Positions 1 to 8,785 are shown, counted from the stretch's first letter. The stretch: DNA of 64,000 nucleotides from a bacterium (GCA_030824555.1 JAVBXK010000018.1:62001-126000); one strand, 5' to 3'. Numbers and translations are program-made. Notes: a model not told the origin generated them from the letters alone.

Positions 1-780
1 GAACACGGCCACCGGCAAGCCTTCGTTCAACGCCACGTGTTCGGCAATGTTGATGGCCAGTGCCGTCTTGCCCATGGATGGGCGAGCCGCCAGCACAATC
101 AGGTCGCCGGCCTGAAAGCCTGCGGTCATGCGGTCCAGATCGTAAAAACCTGTGGGCACGCCGGTGATGTCGGCGGGGTTGTCGGCCATTTCCTGCACAC
201 GGTCTAGCAGCTCCACCACCAGGGTGTCCATGCTCTGAAAGCCCTGCTTCATGCGCGAGCCTTCTTCACCGATGTTGAAGATCTTCTGCTCGGCCTCGTC
301 CAGAATTTTGGCGACCGGGCGGCCTTGCGGCGCGAACGCGGCGGTGGCAATTTCGTCGCTGGCAGTCAGCAGTTTGCGCAAGATGCCGCGCTCGCGCACG
401 ATCTCGGCATAGCGCCGGATGTTGGCGGCGCTGGGCACGTACTGCGCCAGCGAGTTGAGGTAAGACAACCCGCCCACGTCAGCGGACTTGCCCTGGCTCT
501 GCAAATGCTCGAACACCGTGATGACGTCAGCGGGTTTGGACGCATTCACCAGTTGCGCTATCGCCGCAAACACCAGCTTGTGCTCGAGGCGGTAGAAGTC
601 GCCGTCTTTCACCAGGTCACCCACCCGGTCCCAGGCGCTGTTGTCGAGCAGCAGGCCACCCAGAACACTGGATTCGGCCTCGATCGAGTGTGGCGGTATA
701 CGCAGCTGTGCCACCTGCTGGTCGGCAGGGTAGCTGGAAGGATCGAGCGGTTCGAAGGTGCGGGAAATGACTGCGTTCAT
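1..780 (-). CDS. dnaB: Replicative DNA helicase DnaB (3' end beyond the window)
   Basis: Hexameric ATP-dependent helicase that unwinds DNA ahead of the replication fork and recruits primase. The first 260 codons are present, reading leftwards from ATG at 780 (MNAVISRTFEPLDPSS); the rest lies beyond base 1. The N-terminal primase-interacting domain (about residues 25-130, with HSIEAESSVLGGLLLDN) is followed by the linker and the start of the RecA-like domain. The Walker A motif RPSMGKTA is at about 233-240, where the Lys and Thr bind ATP phosphates. It lies about 260 bp downstream of rplI, separated by a hairpin terminator, so it probably has its own promoter in 781-930. Recognition is secure; the only irregularity is the truncation by the window edge. 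Confidence 0.97.
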   Translation of the reverse strand, partial: MNAVISRTFEPLDPSSYPADQQVAQLRIPPHSIEAESSVLGGLLLDNSAWDRVGDLVKDGDFYRLEHKLVFAAIAQLVNASKPADVITVFEHLQSQGKSADVGGLSYLNSLAQYVPSAANIRRYAEIVRERGILRKLLTASDEIATAAFAPQGRPVAKILDEAEQKIFNIGEEGSRMKQGFQSMDTLVVELLDRVQEMADNPADITGVPTGFYDLDRMTAGFQAGDLIVLAARPSMGKTALAINIAEHVALNEGLPVAVF

Positions 781-928
781 AGGTCGATGGGTAACGGGCC
801 CTGAATGGTACGGAATGAACGCCCGTGCGTCACGGGACAAGTCTGTGGATAACCGGGGGATGGATAGCCGGAAACGGTGGACAAACCGACTGAAACCGCT
901 CCCATGCTGTCAAGCTTGCATCCACAAA

Positions 929-956
929 TAAAAAAGCCGCCTTGAACAAGGCGGCT
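929..956 (-). terminator. Rho-independent terminator after rplI
   Basis: A perfect 10-bp inverted repeat (AGCCGCCTTG at 935-944, CAAGGCGGCT at 947-956) with a 2-base centre. Read on the minus strand it is followed by a run of Ts (the A-run at 929-935). It sits between rplI and dnaB and should end the ribosomal-protein transcript. Confidence 0.85.
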
Positions 957-1040
957 CTTGATTGACGCGGCGGCTGTGCTTTTCACAGCAACCCGGACAG
1001 ATTGCCACACCAGGCGGTGCCGCCGGTCAGTTCGATGTGA

Positions 1041-1493
1041 TCAGGCGGTCTCGCCCAGCACGTTGACGTTGACGTCCACGTGCACATCGGTGTGCAGTGA
1101 CAACGCCACGGTGTACTCGCCCACGGCCTTCAGAGGGCCATTGGGCATGCGAACCTGTGCTTTGACAACGGTGTGGCCCATTTTGACCAGTTCGTCGGCA
1201 ATGTCGTGGTTGGTGACCGAGCCGAACAGGCGACCGTCAACGCCAGCCTTCTGGCTGATCTTGACGATGATGCCTGCCAGCTTGGCGCCCAGCGCTTCGG
1301 CTTCGGCGTGCTTGGCAGCTGCGGCTTTTTCGAGGTCGGCACGGCGTGCTTCGAACTCGGCAATGGCAGCTTGTGTGGCACGGCGTGCACGGCCAGCGGG
1401 GATCAGGAAGTTACGTGCGTAACCGTCTTTGACCTTGACGACATCACCCAGGGAACCCAGGTTGACAACTTTTTCAAGAAGGATGATTTGCAT
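1041..1493 (-). CDS. rplI: 50S ribosomal protein L9
   Basis: Binds 23S rRNA domain V and limits forward slippage of mRNA on the ribosome. The 150-residue product has the family's length. The N-terminal rRNA-binding domain ([20 protein letters not shown], then [15 protein letters not shown] at about 23-37) is joined by the long charged connecting helix (about 40-75, [20 protein letters not shown]) to the C-terminal domain. It is last in the rpsF-priB-rpsR-rplI operon, 11 bp after rpsR. GAGGAG stands 8 bases before the ATG. Confidence 0.98.
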   Translation of the reverse strand: MQIILLEKVVNLGSLGDVVKVKDGYARNFLIPAGRARRATQAAIAEFEARRADLEKAAAAKHAEAEALGAKLAGIIVKISQKAGVDGRLFGSVTNHDIADELVKMGHTVVKAQVRMPNGPLKAVGEYTVALSLHTDVHVDVNVNVLGETA

Positions 1494-1504
1494 GGTGTGT
1501 CTCC

Positions 1505-1786
1505 TCAGGCGCGGTGCTGGTCAGAGTAAGGCAACATGGCCAGGAAGCGTGCGCGCTTGATGGCTGTGTTGACTTGGCGCTGATAAATGGCACGTGTGCC
1601 AGTCAGGCGTGCGGGGATGATCTTGCCGTTTTCGGCAATGAAATCGCGCAGTGTGTCGATGTCTTTGTAGTCAACTTCTTCGACATTGGCGACGGTGAAA
1701 CGGCAGTAACGCTTGCGCTTGAACAGCAGCGACTGGGTGTTGCGCTTGGGGCGCTTGTCTTTATTGAAACGCTTGGGTGCAGCCAT
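1505..1786 (-). CDS. rpsR: 30S ribosomal protein S18
   Basis: Small-subunit protein that pairs with S6 on the platform of the 30S subunit. At 93 residues it is a little longer than the roughly 75-residue minimum, because of a basic N-terminal extension ([19 protein letters not shown]). The core [20 protein letters not shown] and the RNA-binding [17 protein letters not shown] are typical. AAGGAAGG precedes the ATG. It sits between priB and rplI, so it should be made in step with S6, its binding partner encoded two genes upstream. Confidence 0.98.
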   Translation of the reverse strand: MAAPKRFNKDKRPKRNTQSLLFKRKRYCRFTVANVEEVDYKDIDTLRDFIAENGKIIPARLTGTRAIYQRQVNTAIKRARFLAMLPYSDQHRA

Positions 1787-1798
1787 GATGGGCCTTCC

Positions 1799-2086
1799 TT
1801 AAATGCTTTGAATGTCCTGAATATGAAACACAACGCCTTTACCGTTGCGAGACAACCCCAGAAATCCCGTGAAAACCCATTTGGCATCCAGACTGGTTTG
1901 GGCCAGTGTTTCTGCCAGCGTGCCAAATGCAACCGCCCTGAGGCTGAGTTTGACTTGGCGTTGGGTGCCGGTGTCGGTGACTTCAGATTCGTGGTCTAGC
2001 AGCACGTCCATGGCCGGAACCCCGGCTGGCGTGTACCGCATGGGGTACACCTGAGCGATGCTGGCAGATAAACGAAGCTGGTTCAA
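1799..2086 (-). CDS. priB: Primosomal replication protein N, PriB
   Basis: Single-strand DNA-binding OB-fold protein that stabilises PriA on forked DNA during replication restart. The 95 residues match the family. The OB-fold strands are visible as NQLRLSASIAQVYPMRYTPAG and the aromatic/basic stretch KWVFTGFLGLSRNGKGVVFH. The start is TTG at 2086: an in-frame TGA lies six codons upstream, no in-frame ATG or GTG intervenes, and GGACCAGG lies just before it. It sits between rpsF and rpsR, the usual beta/gammaproteobacterial order. The use of TTG suggests deliberately low output relative to the ribosomal neighbours; that is inference. Confidence 0.93.
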   Translation of the reverse strand: MNQLRLSASIAQVYPMRYTPAGVPAMDVLLDHESEVTDTGTQRQVKLSLRAVAFGTLAETLAQTSLDAKWVFTGFLGLSRNGKGVVFHIQDIQSI

Positions 2087-2135
2087 ACCTGGTCCGGATG
2101 GTCACGAGACCCGTTAAGGGGTCATGCCCGCATGA

Positions 2136-2501
2136 TCAGGCGGCATTCTCCTGCTGGGAAACCTTGCGGGCTTCTTCGCGTTCGACCGACTTCATCATGG
2201 AAGATGGGCCGGTTTCAGCCTTCTTCTTCAGCACGGTCAGGTGACGCAACACGGCGTCGTTGAACTTGAAGGCGTGTTCCAGTTCGGCCATCACGGCCTG
2301 ATCGGCCTCGATGTTCACGCACAGGTAGTGAGCCTTGCTGAGTTTGTTGATCTGGTACACCAGCTGACGGCGGCCCCAGTCTTCAACACGGTGAACAGCA
2401 CCACCACCAGCGGTGATCATGCCCTTGTAGCGTTCCAGCATGGCTGGAACCTGTTCGCTTTGATCCGGGTGGATCATCAAGACGATTTCATAATGACGCA
2501 T
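2136..2501 (-). CDS. rpsF: 30S ribosomal protein S6
   Basis: Platform protein of the 30S subunit and partner of S18. 121 residues, [20 protein letters not shown], with the conserved [18 protein letters not shown] and a charged C-terminal tail. The reading frame stays open for two more codons to a GTG at 2507, but AAGGAG is 5 bases before the ATG at 2501 and only 1 base before that GTG, so the ATG is used. It is first in the operon, behind a perfect TATAAT element and a leader that can form a hairpin. Confidence 0.98.
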   Translation of the reverse strand: MRHYEIVLMIHPDQSEQVPAMLERYKGMITAGGGAVHRVEDWGRRQLVYQINKLSKAHYLCVNIEADQAVMAELEHAFKFNDAVLRHLTVLKKKAETGPSSMMKSVEREEARKVSQQENAA

Positions 2502-2530
2502 ACACACTCCTTGTGGGTTCCTTGAGGGTA

Positions 2531-2581
2531 GCTGCCCCCAGCGTCTAAATGGGGTGCAGCAAGGCGAAGCCCATGATTATA
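2531..2581 (-). promoter_or_regulatory. Promoter -10 element and hairpin leader of the rpsF operon
   Basis: On the minus strand TATAAT occupies 2581-2576, about 75 bases before the rpsF ATG. No good -35 hexamer is visible. In the predicted leader, GCTGC and CCCC (2560-2551, one bulged A) pair with the complementary run at 2539-2531, forming a stem of about 9 bp. S6:S18 complexes are known to bind rpsF leader hairpins in several bacteria. Whether this hairpin is such a site is inference; the diagnostic bulge was not verified. Confidence 0.5.
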
Positions 2582-2604
2582 GCCTGCCCGGCAGCGGGCG
2601 GCAC

Positions 2605-3333
2605 TCACCACTTCCCCTTGGGGGCCTCTGCACGCACCGCCTGGGCAATGGTTTCGGCCAGCGATGCCCGGCCCGCAAGCGTGGCAAAGTCGATGGCGGT
2701 GAGCTTGAGCTGGTTACGCAGGGTTGCATCGGCCCCCTCTTCCAGCAACAGTTTGGCCACGTCTTCACTGCCGTACTGCGCAGCCATCATCAAGGGCGTG
2801 GTGCCATTGGGAGACTCGGCATCGATGTAGGCATGGTGCTCCAGCAGCAGTTGCACCTGCTCGGTGGCACCTTTGCCGCTGTAAGAGGCTGCATAGTGCA
2901 GCGGCGTCCACCCGGTTTTGTTGACGTCGGCACCGCGCTTCAGCATGGCCGTGGCCTGAGCCAAGTACCCCTTGAGCATGGCAAGCATCAGCGGTGTTTC
3001 ATCCTTCGGGTTGCGCACATCGACATCCACACTGGGGTGTTGCAGCAAATACCCCATCACACGCAGGCTGGGCTCTCGCATGGCAAGGTGAAGGGCGTGT
3101 TGGCCCTGCGCGTTGGTGGTGTTCAGATCGAAGCCCAGCGCCGCCAGTCGCGCCAGTTCGCTGGCATCGTCGCGCTGGATGGCAACGAAAAAATCTTCGA
3201 ACGAACCGGCCTGGGCAGCGCCACCCATGGACAGCAGCGCCATTGCGCTGGCACCCAGCACCCAACGACGGCGGGACATGTTGCACTGGTGCGCGACAAC
3301 AGGCGGCAAGCCGGGCATGGTCGGGCGGTTCAT
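2605..3333 (-). CDS. Exported ankyrin-repeat protein
   Basis: 242 residues. The start at 3333 overlaps the tatD stop codon (ATGA), implying translational coupling; a second possible ATG at 3279 begins MSRRRWVLG but lacks a ribosome-binding site. SRRRWVLG followed by a hydrophobic stretch and GGAAQA (about residues 20-42) looks like a Tat-type signal peptide. After that about five ankyrin repeats run from residue 50 to 230; clear ones contain GQHALHLAMRE, TPLMLAMLKGY, GWTPLHYAA and GTTPLMMAAQYGSEDVAKLL. Ankyrin repeats bind other proteins; the partner is unknown. Export as a folded protein is inferred from the twin arginines. Confidence 0.85.
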   Translation of the reverse strand: MNRPTMPGLPPVVAHQCNMSRRRWVLGASAMALLSMGGAAQAGSFEDFFVAIQRDDASELARLAALGFDLNTTNAQGQHALHLAMREPSLRVMGYLLQHPSVDVDVRNPKDETPLMLAMLKGYLAQATAMLKRGADVNKTGWTPLHYAASYSGKGATEQVQLLLEHHAYIDAESPNGTTPLMMAAQYGSEDVAKLLLEEGADATLRNQLKLTAIDFATLAGRASLAETIAQAVRAEAPKGKW

Positions 3334-4181
3334 GCCACCACCCCAATGGCCAATGCAGCAAGGCTGGCAGCTTGGGCCACGCGGGTGAACAAGTCGTCCA
3401 CGTTCTGGCTGGTGATGCGGCCCACCTCTTCGACGCTGATGCCCCGCACCTGGGCAATCTGTGCTGCCACAAACGGCACGTAGGCAGGGGTGTTGGTTTT
3501 GCCACGGTGTGGCGTGGGCGCCAGGTAGGGGCTGTCGGTTTCGATCAACAGCCTGTCCATGGGCACGTAAGCGGCCACTTCGCGCAAATCGGTCGCGTTG
3601 CGAAAGGTCAGGATGCCCGAGAACGACACGTAAAACCCCAAGTCCAGCGCCGCACGCGCCACGGCCAGCGTTTCGGTGAAGCAATGGAACACACCGGTGG
3701 CCACGGGCAAGGCCTGCCCGACAGCCTCCGAACCGAAACCACCGCACTCGCGCAGGATGGCCAGCGTGTCGTCCGATGCGCTGCGGGTGTGGATGACCAG
3801 TGGCAAGCCCGTTTGCCGCGCGGCGTCGATGTGCACCCGGTAGCGGTCACGCTGCCAGGCCATGTCGGCCACGCTGCGCTCGCCCAGGCGGTAGTAGTCG
3901 AGCCCGGTTTCACCGATGCCCACCACTTTTGGGAGCGCCGCACGGTCGAGCAGATCAGCCAGCGAGGGCTCCTGAACGCCTTCGTTGTCGGGGTGCACCC
4001 CCACCGTGGCCCAGATGTTGTCGTGCTGAACAGCCAACTGGTGTACGGCATCGAACTCCTCCAGCGTGGTGCAGATGCACAGGGCACGGTCGACCTGCGC
4101 CTGCCGCATGTCAGCCAGGATGTCAGGGATGCGCTCGTGCAAACCAGGGAAATTGAGGTGGCAGTGGGAGTCGGTGAACAT
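3330..4181 (-). CDS. tatD: TatD-family metal-dependent hydrolase (DNase)
   Basis: TIM-barrel hydrolase of the amidohydrolase superfamily; family members are Mg-dependent DNases/exonucleases. The 283 residues are slightly longer than the usual 260. Metal ligands are recognisable: DSHCHL near the N-terminus (HxH), GIGETGLDYY (Glu), VIHTR (His), VFHCFT (His) and ETDSPYLAPTPHRG (Asp). The start abuts an interspersed 55-bp repeat and has no clear ribosome-binding site of its own. The gene overlaps the ankyrin-repeat gene by 4 bp downstream. Its position next to pilZ and holB is common in this bacterial group. Confidence 0.95.
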   Translation of the reverse strand: MFTDSHCHLNFPGLHERIPDILADMRQAQVDRALCICTTLEEFDAVHQLAVQHDNIWATVGVHPDNEGVQEPSLADLLDRAALPKVVGIGETGLDYYRLGERSVADMAWQRDRYRVHIDAARQTGLPLVIHTRSASDDTLAILRECGGFGSEAVGQALPVATGVFHCFTETLAVARAALDLGFYVSFSGILTFRNATDLREVAAYVPMDRLLIETDSPYLAPTPHRGKTNTPAYVPFVAAQIAQVRGISVEEVGRITSQNVDDLFTRVAQAASLAALAIGVVA

Positions 4182-4239
4182 GAATTACAAATAAAAAAAG
4201 CGCCCAGCGCTTTATCAAAAACACAAGTTTGCTACGGAA
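4182..4239 (-). repeat. Interspersed 55-bp repeat, copy A
   Basis: Minus-strand reading: GTAGC, a 14-base variable part, ATAAAGCGCTGGGCG, then a run of 7 Ts and AATTC directly before the tatD ATG. It fills the whole pilZ-tatD gap. The AAAGCGC/GCGCTTT arms plus T-run could also terminate the pilZ transcript. Confidence 0.65.
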
Positions 4240-4632
4240 TCAGATGGTTTGCGTGGGGCGATCCGATCCGATGCGCGACCCCAGGATTTCTTCGATGCGC
4301 ATTTTCAGTTGTTGCGACACGTCGTCGCTGGGGAAGCGCACACCCACACCCTGCGTGCGGTTACCGGCAGACCGAGGTGGGGTGATCCAGGCCACCTTGC
4401 CGGCAATGGGGTACCGCTGCGGGTCTTCGGGCAGCGAGATGAGCAGATACAGGTCGTCGCCCAGCCGATGTTCACGCGTGGAGGGTACGAAAATGCCACC
4501 CGCCTCGAACAAGGGGATGTACGCCGCGTACAAGGCCGCCTTTTCCTTGATCGACAACTGGATGACGCTGGGACGTGACACCGCCGCAGGTGCCTTGGCC
4601 GCCCCGGCTGCTGGCGTGACTTCACTGTTCAT
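4240..4632 (-). CDS. pilZ: PilZ-domain protein (type IV pilus assembly PilZ)
   Basis: Single PilZ domain, 130 residues from ATG at 4632, with the N-terminal segment RPSVIQLSIKEKAALYAAYI and the domain core GGIFVPSTREHRLGDDLYLL. The classical c-di-GMP-binding RxxxR motif is not seen, as in stand-alone type IV pilus PilZ proteins, which act on the pilus machinery without binding the nucleotide. It lies between holB and tatD, the usual holB-pilZ-tatD arrangement, supporting orthology with pilus-type PilZ. A longer frame to 4677 exists without a good start. The role in twitching is inferred from family and context. Confidence 0.9.
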   Translation of the reverse strand: MNSEVTPAAGAAKAPAAVSRPSVIQLSIKEKAALYAAYIPLFEAGGIFVPSTREHRLGDDLYLLISLPEDPQRYPIAGKVAWITPPRSAGNRTQGVGVRFPSDDVSQQLKMRIEEILGSRIGSDRPTQTI

Positions 4633-4721
4633 GGCTGAAGTGTATGCGTTGAGCGGGGCCACGCACAAGGCGGGCATCCGGGCACGGCTGGCTGCAACGT
4701 GGCCACCTCATTGCCCCCTCG

Positions 4722-5753
4722 TCACACTTGGCAAGCCGTGCGTGCACGGGCCATCCAGGCCTCCAGCAGCAACCCGGCGCTGAACGGGTGTTCCACCGTG
4801 CGGGCAGCGGCCATCAGGTCTCTCGACCAGGCCTGCAACGCCAATGGCAATGCCTTGCCGGGCACATGTGCTACATCGAAAAAACGGGGGGCAGCACCGG
4901 CAGCCACCGCCATCATGTCGTGGCAGCACTTTTGCAGCGTGTCCAGTTGCTGAGCGGGCGACCAGCCTGCCAGGGCACTGCCATCGCCGGATGCAATGGC
5001 TTTGGGCAACTGTGCCCACTGCGCAGCCGTCAAACGCAACTGCGCCCAGTTCAGGGCATCGGCGGGGCGGCCACCGGCGGCGCGCAGCCACACGCGTGCG
5101 CTGGCGTCGTCGCTGCCAGGCACCTGTGCACGCAACCAGGCCAGCGCTTCGGCTTCAGGTGGCCATGCCAGTGCGTGGGCCTGGCAGCGGCTGCGGATGG
5201 TGGGCAACAGGCTTTGAGCCGATTCGGTGGCCAGCACAAAACGCAGGTCGCCAGCGGGCTCTTCCAGTGTTTTGAGCAAGGTGTTGGCCGACTCGATGTT
5301 CAAGCGGTCAGCCGGGTACACCAGCACCACTTTGGTGGCACCGCGTGAACGCGTGGTCTGCCCGAAATCGACCACCGCACGCGCGGCCTCCACACGTATC
5401 CACTTGCTGGCCTTGATTTCCTTTTTTTCGATCTTGTCGCGCGTGCGCTCGTCCAGCGGCCAGTCCAGGTCGAGTGCCAGCTGCTCGGGCAGCAGCACCA
5501 ACAGGTCGGCATGGGTGCGCACATCGACCGCGTGGCAACTGGCACATTGGCCGCACGCACCGGCGGCGGTGGCGTGCTCGCACAGCCAGGCGCGGGCCAG
5601 TGCCAGCGCCAGTTCGTACTGCCCCAGGCCCGACGGCCCGGCCAGCAGCAAGGCGTGGCCGCGCTGGTCCAGCAGGGTTGCGAGCTGCCGGGCCAGCCAC
5701 GGGGGCAGTCGGCCACCGTCGGGGCCTGCGGATTTGCTTGCGTCGTCGGTCAC
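4722..5753 (-). CDS. holB: DNA polymerase III subunit delta'
   Basis: Subunit of the clamp loader that opens the beta sliding clamp. 343 residues from GTG at 5753 (VTDDASKSAGPDGG), chosen because GGAGGGGAG precedes it; the frame is open further upstream but runs into tmk's end. AAA+ features: a degenerate P-loop GPSGLGQYE (no Lys, usual for delta'), a zinc module CGQCASC with an upstream Cys, the VVDFGQTT segment, DRLNIESANTLLKTLEEP, and the arginine-finger region PTIRSRCQ. The final third is the alpha-helical collar domain. It follows tmk by 46 bp. Confidence 0.95.
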   Translation of the reverse strand: MTDDASKSAGPDGGRLPPWLARQLATLLDQRGHALLLAGPSGLGQYELALALARAWLCEHATAAGACGQCASCHAVDVRTHADLLVLLPEQLALDLDWPLDERTRDKIEKKEIKASKWIRVEAARAVVDFGQTTRSRGATKVVLVYPADRLNIESANTLLKTLEEPAGDLRFVLATESAQSLLPTIRSRCQAHALAWPPEAEALAWLRAQVPGSDDASARVWLRAAGGRPADALNWAQLRLTAAQWAQLPKAIASGDGSALAGWSPAQQLDTLQKCCHDMMAVAAGAAPRFFDVAHVPGKALPLALQAWSRDLMAAARTVEHPFSAGLLLEAWMARARTACQV

Positions 5754-5799
5754 TGGGCTCCCCTCCGTGCTGCGCACTGCGGGGCGGAGCGGGCGGCGC

Positions 5800-6567
5800 T
5801 CATGCCACCTGCCCTGGTTGGCCTTGCCAGCAACCGTGGGTGTGCACGGCGGCCAGCACGTCGGCCCACACCTTGTCGCGTGGCTGGTCGGCCTCGATGC
5901 GGGCAAAACGGGCGGGCTGCGCGTGGCAACGCCGCGCGTAGCCTGCAGCCACGCGTTCAAAAAAGGCCGCCGATTCGCTCTCGAACTTGTCGGGCTCGCG
6001 GGCTCCGGCCAGGCGCTGGGCGGCCACGGCGGGGGTCAGGTCGAACCACAGCGTCAGGTCGGGTTGGCGGGTGTGGCCGTCGGGTAACGCCTGCACCCAG
6101 CCTTCCAGCGTGTGCAGCACCTGCCAGTCAAACCCGCGTCCGCCGCCCTGGTAGGCAAACGTGGCATCGGTGAAGCGGTCTGAAATGACCACCTCGCCCC
6201 GCGCCAGCGCGGGTTCGATGACATTGCAAACATGGTCGCGGCGGGCGGCAAACATCAGCAGCGCTTCGCACAGCGGGTCCATGGCATCGGCCAGCAGCAA
6301 GGCGCGCAATTTTTCGGCCAGCGGCGTGCCACCCGGCTCGCGCGTCAGCGTGACCGTGCGGCCCCGATCCCGCCAGGCGTCGGCCAGCGCGCCGATGTGC
6401 GACGACTTGCCCGCGCCGTCAATGCCCTCGAAGGTGATGAACACGCCCGCTTGCGGGGACGTGGCATGCGCAGATGCGGATGTGGGTGCAGCAGTAGCTG
6501 CGGCAACGGGTCCGGGTCCGGGTCCGGGTCCGGGTGCTGTGGCTGTGGCTGTGGGCAAAAGATTCAT
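5800..6567 (-). CDS. tmk: Thymidylate kinase with a repetitive N-terminal extension
   Basis: Phosphorylates dTMP to dTDP. The kinase core starts near residue 42 with [18 protein letters not shown] (P-loop GIDGAGKS), then [14 protein letters not shown] (substrate loop) and [16 protein letters not shown] (DRF motif). It is 255 residues long, about 45 more than usual. The extra N-terminus is a Pro/Gly/Ala-rich stretch encoded by nearly five copies of GGGTCC (about 6508-6535). The ATG at 6567 overlaps the mltG stop (ATGA), which supports this start. A start nearer the P-loop cannot be excluded. Confidence 0.94.
   Translation of the reverse strand: MNLLPTATATAPGPGPGPGPVAAATAAPTSASAHATSPQAGVFITFEGIDGAGKSSHIGALADAWRDRGRTVTLTREPGGTPLAEKLRALLLADAMDPLCEALLMFAARRDHVCNVIEPALARGEVVISDRFTDATFAYQGGGRGFDWQVLHTLEGWVQALPDGHTRQPDLTLWFDLTPAVAAQRLAGAREPDKFESESAAFFERVAAGYARRCHAQPARFARIEADQPRDKVWADVLAAVHTHGCWQGQPGQVA
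6508..6535. repeat. GGGTCC hexanucleotide tandem repeat inside tmk
   Basis: Four full and one partial copies of GGGTCC, encoding alternating Gly-Pro in the N-terminal extension of thymidylate kinase. The 6-bp unit changes length by two residues per copy without breaking the frame. Confidence 0.9.
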
Positions 6568-7568
6568 GGTTGCTTGAGTATGTAGCGGCGCACGGCCTGG
6601 TTGTGCTCGGCCAGCGATTCGCTGAACTGGCTGGCACCGTCGCCCTTGGCCACAAAGTACAGCGCACGGGTGGCAGCCGGGTGCACCGCTGCCTGCAACG
6701 ATGCCCAACCCGGCGCGGCAATGGGCGTGGGGGGCAGCCCAGCACGGGTGTACGTGTTGTAGGGTGTGTCGGTGTCCAGATGCTTGCGGCGCAGGCGGCC
6801 GTCGAAATCGGGGCCTGCCCCGTAGGCCACCGTGGGGTCAGTCTGCAGGCGCATGCCCAGCCGCAGCCGGTTGACGAACACGCCCGCCACCAGCTTGCGG
6901 TCGGCCGCGCTGCCCGTTTCTTTTTCGATGATGCTGGCCAGAATCAACGCTTCGTCGGGTGACTTCAGCGGCAAGTTTGCATCGCGGCCAGCCCAGGCCT
7001 CGGCCAGTTTGCGGTCCATGGCGGTGGCGGCCTGCCGCCACACATCCAGGTCGCTGCTGCCTTTGGGGTACACGTAGGTGTCAGGAAAAAACCGCCCTTC
7101 CGGGTGTTGCCCCGGTCGGCCTATGGATTTCATGATGTTTTCAGTGCCCTGCGCTTGTGTGTCAGGCGTGAGGTGCTCTGCTTTTTGAATGGCCAAGTGC
7201 ATTTGAACAAACGTCCACCCCTCAACCAACGTGACGCTCCTGACCGCCTGGTCTCCCCGCACCAGCTTGTCCAGCAGCTGCAAGGGGGTGATGCCCGGTG
7301 GCAATTCATAGCTGCCGGCCTTGATTTGTGCGGCCTGGCCTGACAAACGCAACGCACCCTGCATCAGCCACAGGGGCTCGTCCACGCCAGCAGCCACCGC
7401 ATCGCGCACGGCGCGCTGGGCCGACGACCCAGTGGCCACCTTCAAGTCCAGCACGGTTGCGCCAGGCTGCAGGCGCAACGCCAGCGGTGCCTGCACCCAC
7501 CAGGCCACCCAAGCTGCAACGGCCAGCACAGCCAGCGCAAGCACCCCGGACAACGCGGCCAGCCGCAT
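6564..7568 (-). CDS. mltG: Endolytic peptidoglycan transglycosylase MltG
   Basis: Inner-membrane lytic transglycosylase (YceG family) that cleaves nascent glycan strands and helps set their length. 334 residues from ATG at 7568: a membrane anchor (about 5-28, [18 protein letters not shown]), a LysM-like region, and the catalytic domain. [24 protein letters not shown] (catalytic Glu) and [17 protein letters not shown] are signature stretches. Open frame extends far upstream antisense to ygfZ, but nothing there resembles MltG. It is co-transcribed with tmk (4-bp overlap). Confidence 0.95.
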   Translation of the reverse strand: MRLAALSGVLALAVLAVAAWVAWWVQAPLALRLQPGATVLDLKVATGSSAQRAVRDAVAAGVDEPLWLMQGALRLSGQAAQIKAGSYELPPGITPLQLLDKLVRGDQAVRSVTLVEGWTFVQMHLAIQKAEHLTPDTQAQGTENIMKSIGRPGQHPEGRFFPDTYVYPKGSSDLDVWRQAATAMDRKLAEAWAGRDANLPLKSPDEALILASIIEKETGSAADRKLVAGVFVNRLRLGMRLQTDPTVAYGAGPDFDGRLRRKHLDTDTPYNTYTRAGLPPTPIAAPGWASLQAAVHPAATRALYFVAKGDGASQFSESLAEHNQAVRRYILKQP

Positions 7569-7688
7569 TCGACCGCCCTGGTGGCCCCCACAGCGCGTGC
7601 GCGCCTCAAGCAAACGTTTCAACCCCGGCCTTTCAACAGCAATCCCGACCACACTGGTCATGTCAGCGCCCGAATGATAATTCGCAGC

Positions 7689-8720
7689 ATGAACGCCACC
7701 ACCGCCCCATTCACCCCCATCCCCGCAACGCCCGCACAGGCCAGCATGGAGCCGTCCGACGGTGCGGCAGCCTTGGCGCACTGGGGCGTGATCCGGGCGC
7801 AAGGTGCCGATGCCGTCAAATTTCTGCACGGCCAACTCAGCAACGATGTGACGCTGCAAAGCCTGTCCGAAGGTCGCCTGGCAGCGTTCTGCTCGGCCAA
7901 AGGCCGCATGCTGGCCAGTTTTGTGTACTTCAAACTGGCACCTGACGACGTGCTGTTGGCCTGCAGCCGCGACCTGCTGCCCGCCACGCTCAAACGCCTG
8001 TCGATGTTCGTGATGCGGGCGCAATGCAAACTCAGCGATGCCAGCGACCAGTTCACCCTGTGGGGGCTGGCTGGCGCCACGGCCAACCGTTGTGCCGAAG
8101 CAGCCAGCCTGCCAGCCGCCACCTGGGCCAAGGCCACGCTGCCCGAAGCCACCACATCTGCCAACCTGCCCGCACTCACTACCTTCGTGCGCCTGCCGCC
8201 TGCAGGCAGCGGCCCCCAGGCCGTGCCACGGCTGCTGGCCTGCGTGCCCGCCACCGATGCGGCTGCGCCAGCCAACTGGGGCGGCCCCACGCTGACGGCC
8301 GAGCAATGGCAACTGCTGGACGTGCGCAGCGCGGTGGCCATGGTCAGTCAGCCGGTGGTGGACGCGTTCGTGCCACAAATGCTGAACTACGAATCGGTGG
8401 GTGGCGTGAACTTCAAGAAAGGCTGCTACCCCGGCCAGGAGGTGGTGGCACGCAGCCAGTACCGCGGCACGCTCAAACGGCGGGCCTTTCATATGCGTGT
8501 CGATGGCCAGCCCACGGTAGGGCAAGAGGTGTTCCACAGCACCGATGCCGAACAAGCCTGCGGCACGGTGGTGGCCGCAGCGCCCGCCGCCAGCGGGTTT
8601 GAAGCAGTGGTGTCGATGCAAGTGGCCGCAGCCGAAGGCGGCACATTGACCCTGGGCAGCGCCACCGGCCCCGCCCTGACCGTGCTGCCCTTGCCTTACA
8701 CGCTTCAGGCCGACATCTGA
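7689..8720 (+). CDS. ygfZ: Folate-binding protein YgfZ/GcvT-like
   Basis: Homologue of E. coli YgfZ, a tetrahydrofolate-dependent factor that supports iron-sulfur enzymes such as the tRNA methylthiolase MiaB. 343 residues. The hallmark KGCYPGQE with its conserved Cys is present (FKKGCYPGQEVVAR, near residue 245), and the N-terminal FLHGQLSNDV is typical of the GcvT-like fold. The middle (EAASLPAATWAKATLPEA) is Ala/Pro rich. It is divergent from mltG, sharing a 120-bp intergenic region, and is followed by a palindromic hairpin. Confidence 0.93.
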   Translation: MNATTAPFTPIPATPAQASMEPSDGAAALAHWGVIRAQGADAVKFLHGQLSNDVTLQSLSEGRLAAFCSAKGRMLASFVYFKLAPDDVLLACSRDLLPATLKRLSMFVMRAQCKLSDASDQFTLWGLAGATANRCAEAASLPAATWAKATLPEATTSANLPALTTFVRLPPAGSGPQAVPRLLACVPATDAAAPANWGGPTLTAEQWQLLDVRSAVAMVSQPVVDAFVPQMLNYESVGGVNFKKGCYPGQEVVARSQYRGTLKRRAFHMRVDGQPTVGQEVFHSTDAEQACGTVVAAAPAASGFEAVVSMQVAAAEGGTLTLGSATGPALTVLPLPYTLQADI

Positions 8721-8727
8721 GCTGACA

Positions 8728-8767
8728 GGCTGAGCGTTTTTCGCGCATGCCTGAAAAACGCTCAGCC
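8728..8767 (+). terminator. Palindromic repeat / terminator-like hairpin after ygfZ
   Basis: A perfect 15-bp inverted repeat (GGCTGAGCGTTTTTC at 8728-8742 and its complement at 8753-8767) around a 10-base loop with GCATGC. No T-run follows. A closely similar palindrome occurs at 32264-32303, so it is probably a REP-like repeat as well as a transcription stop. Confidence 0.7.
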
Positions 8768-8785
8768 CCTTGACCTTGTTTCGAA

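Noticed and set aside
7130-7210. A further copy of the 55-bp repeat inside mltG
   Set aside because: Only scattered matches (CAGGCGTGAGG and a short T-run); the encoded residues fit the normal MltG sequence and length.
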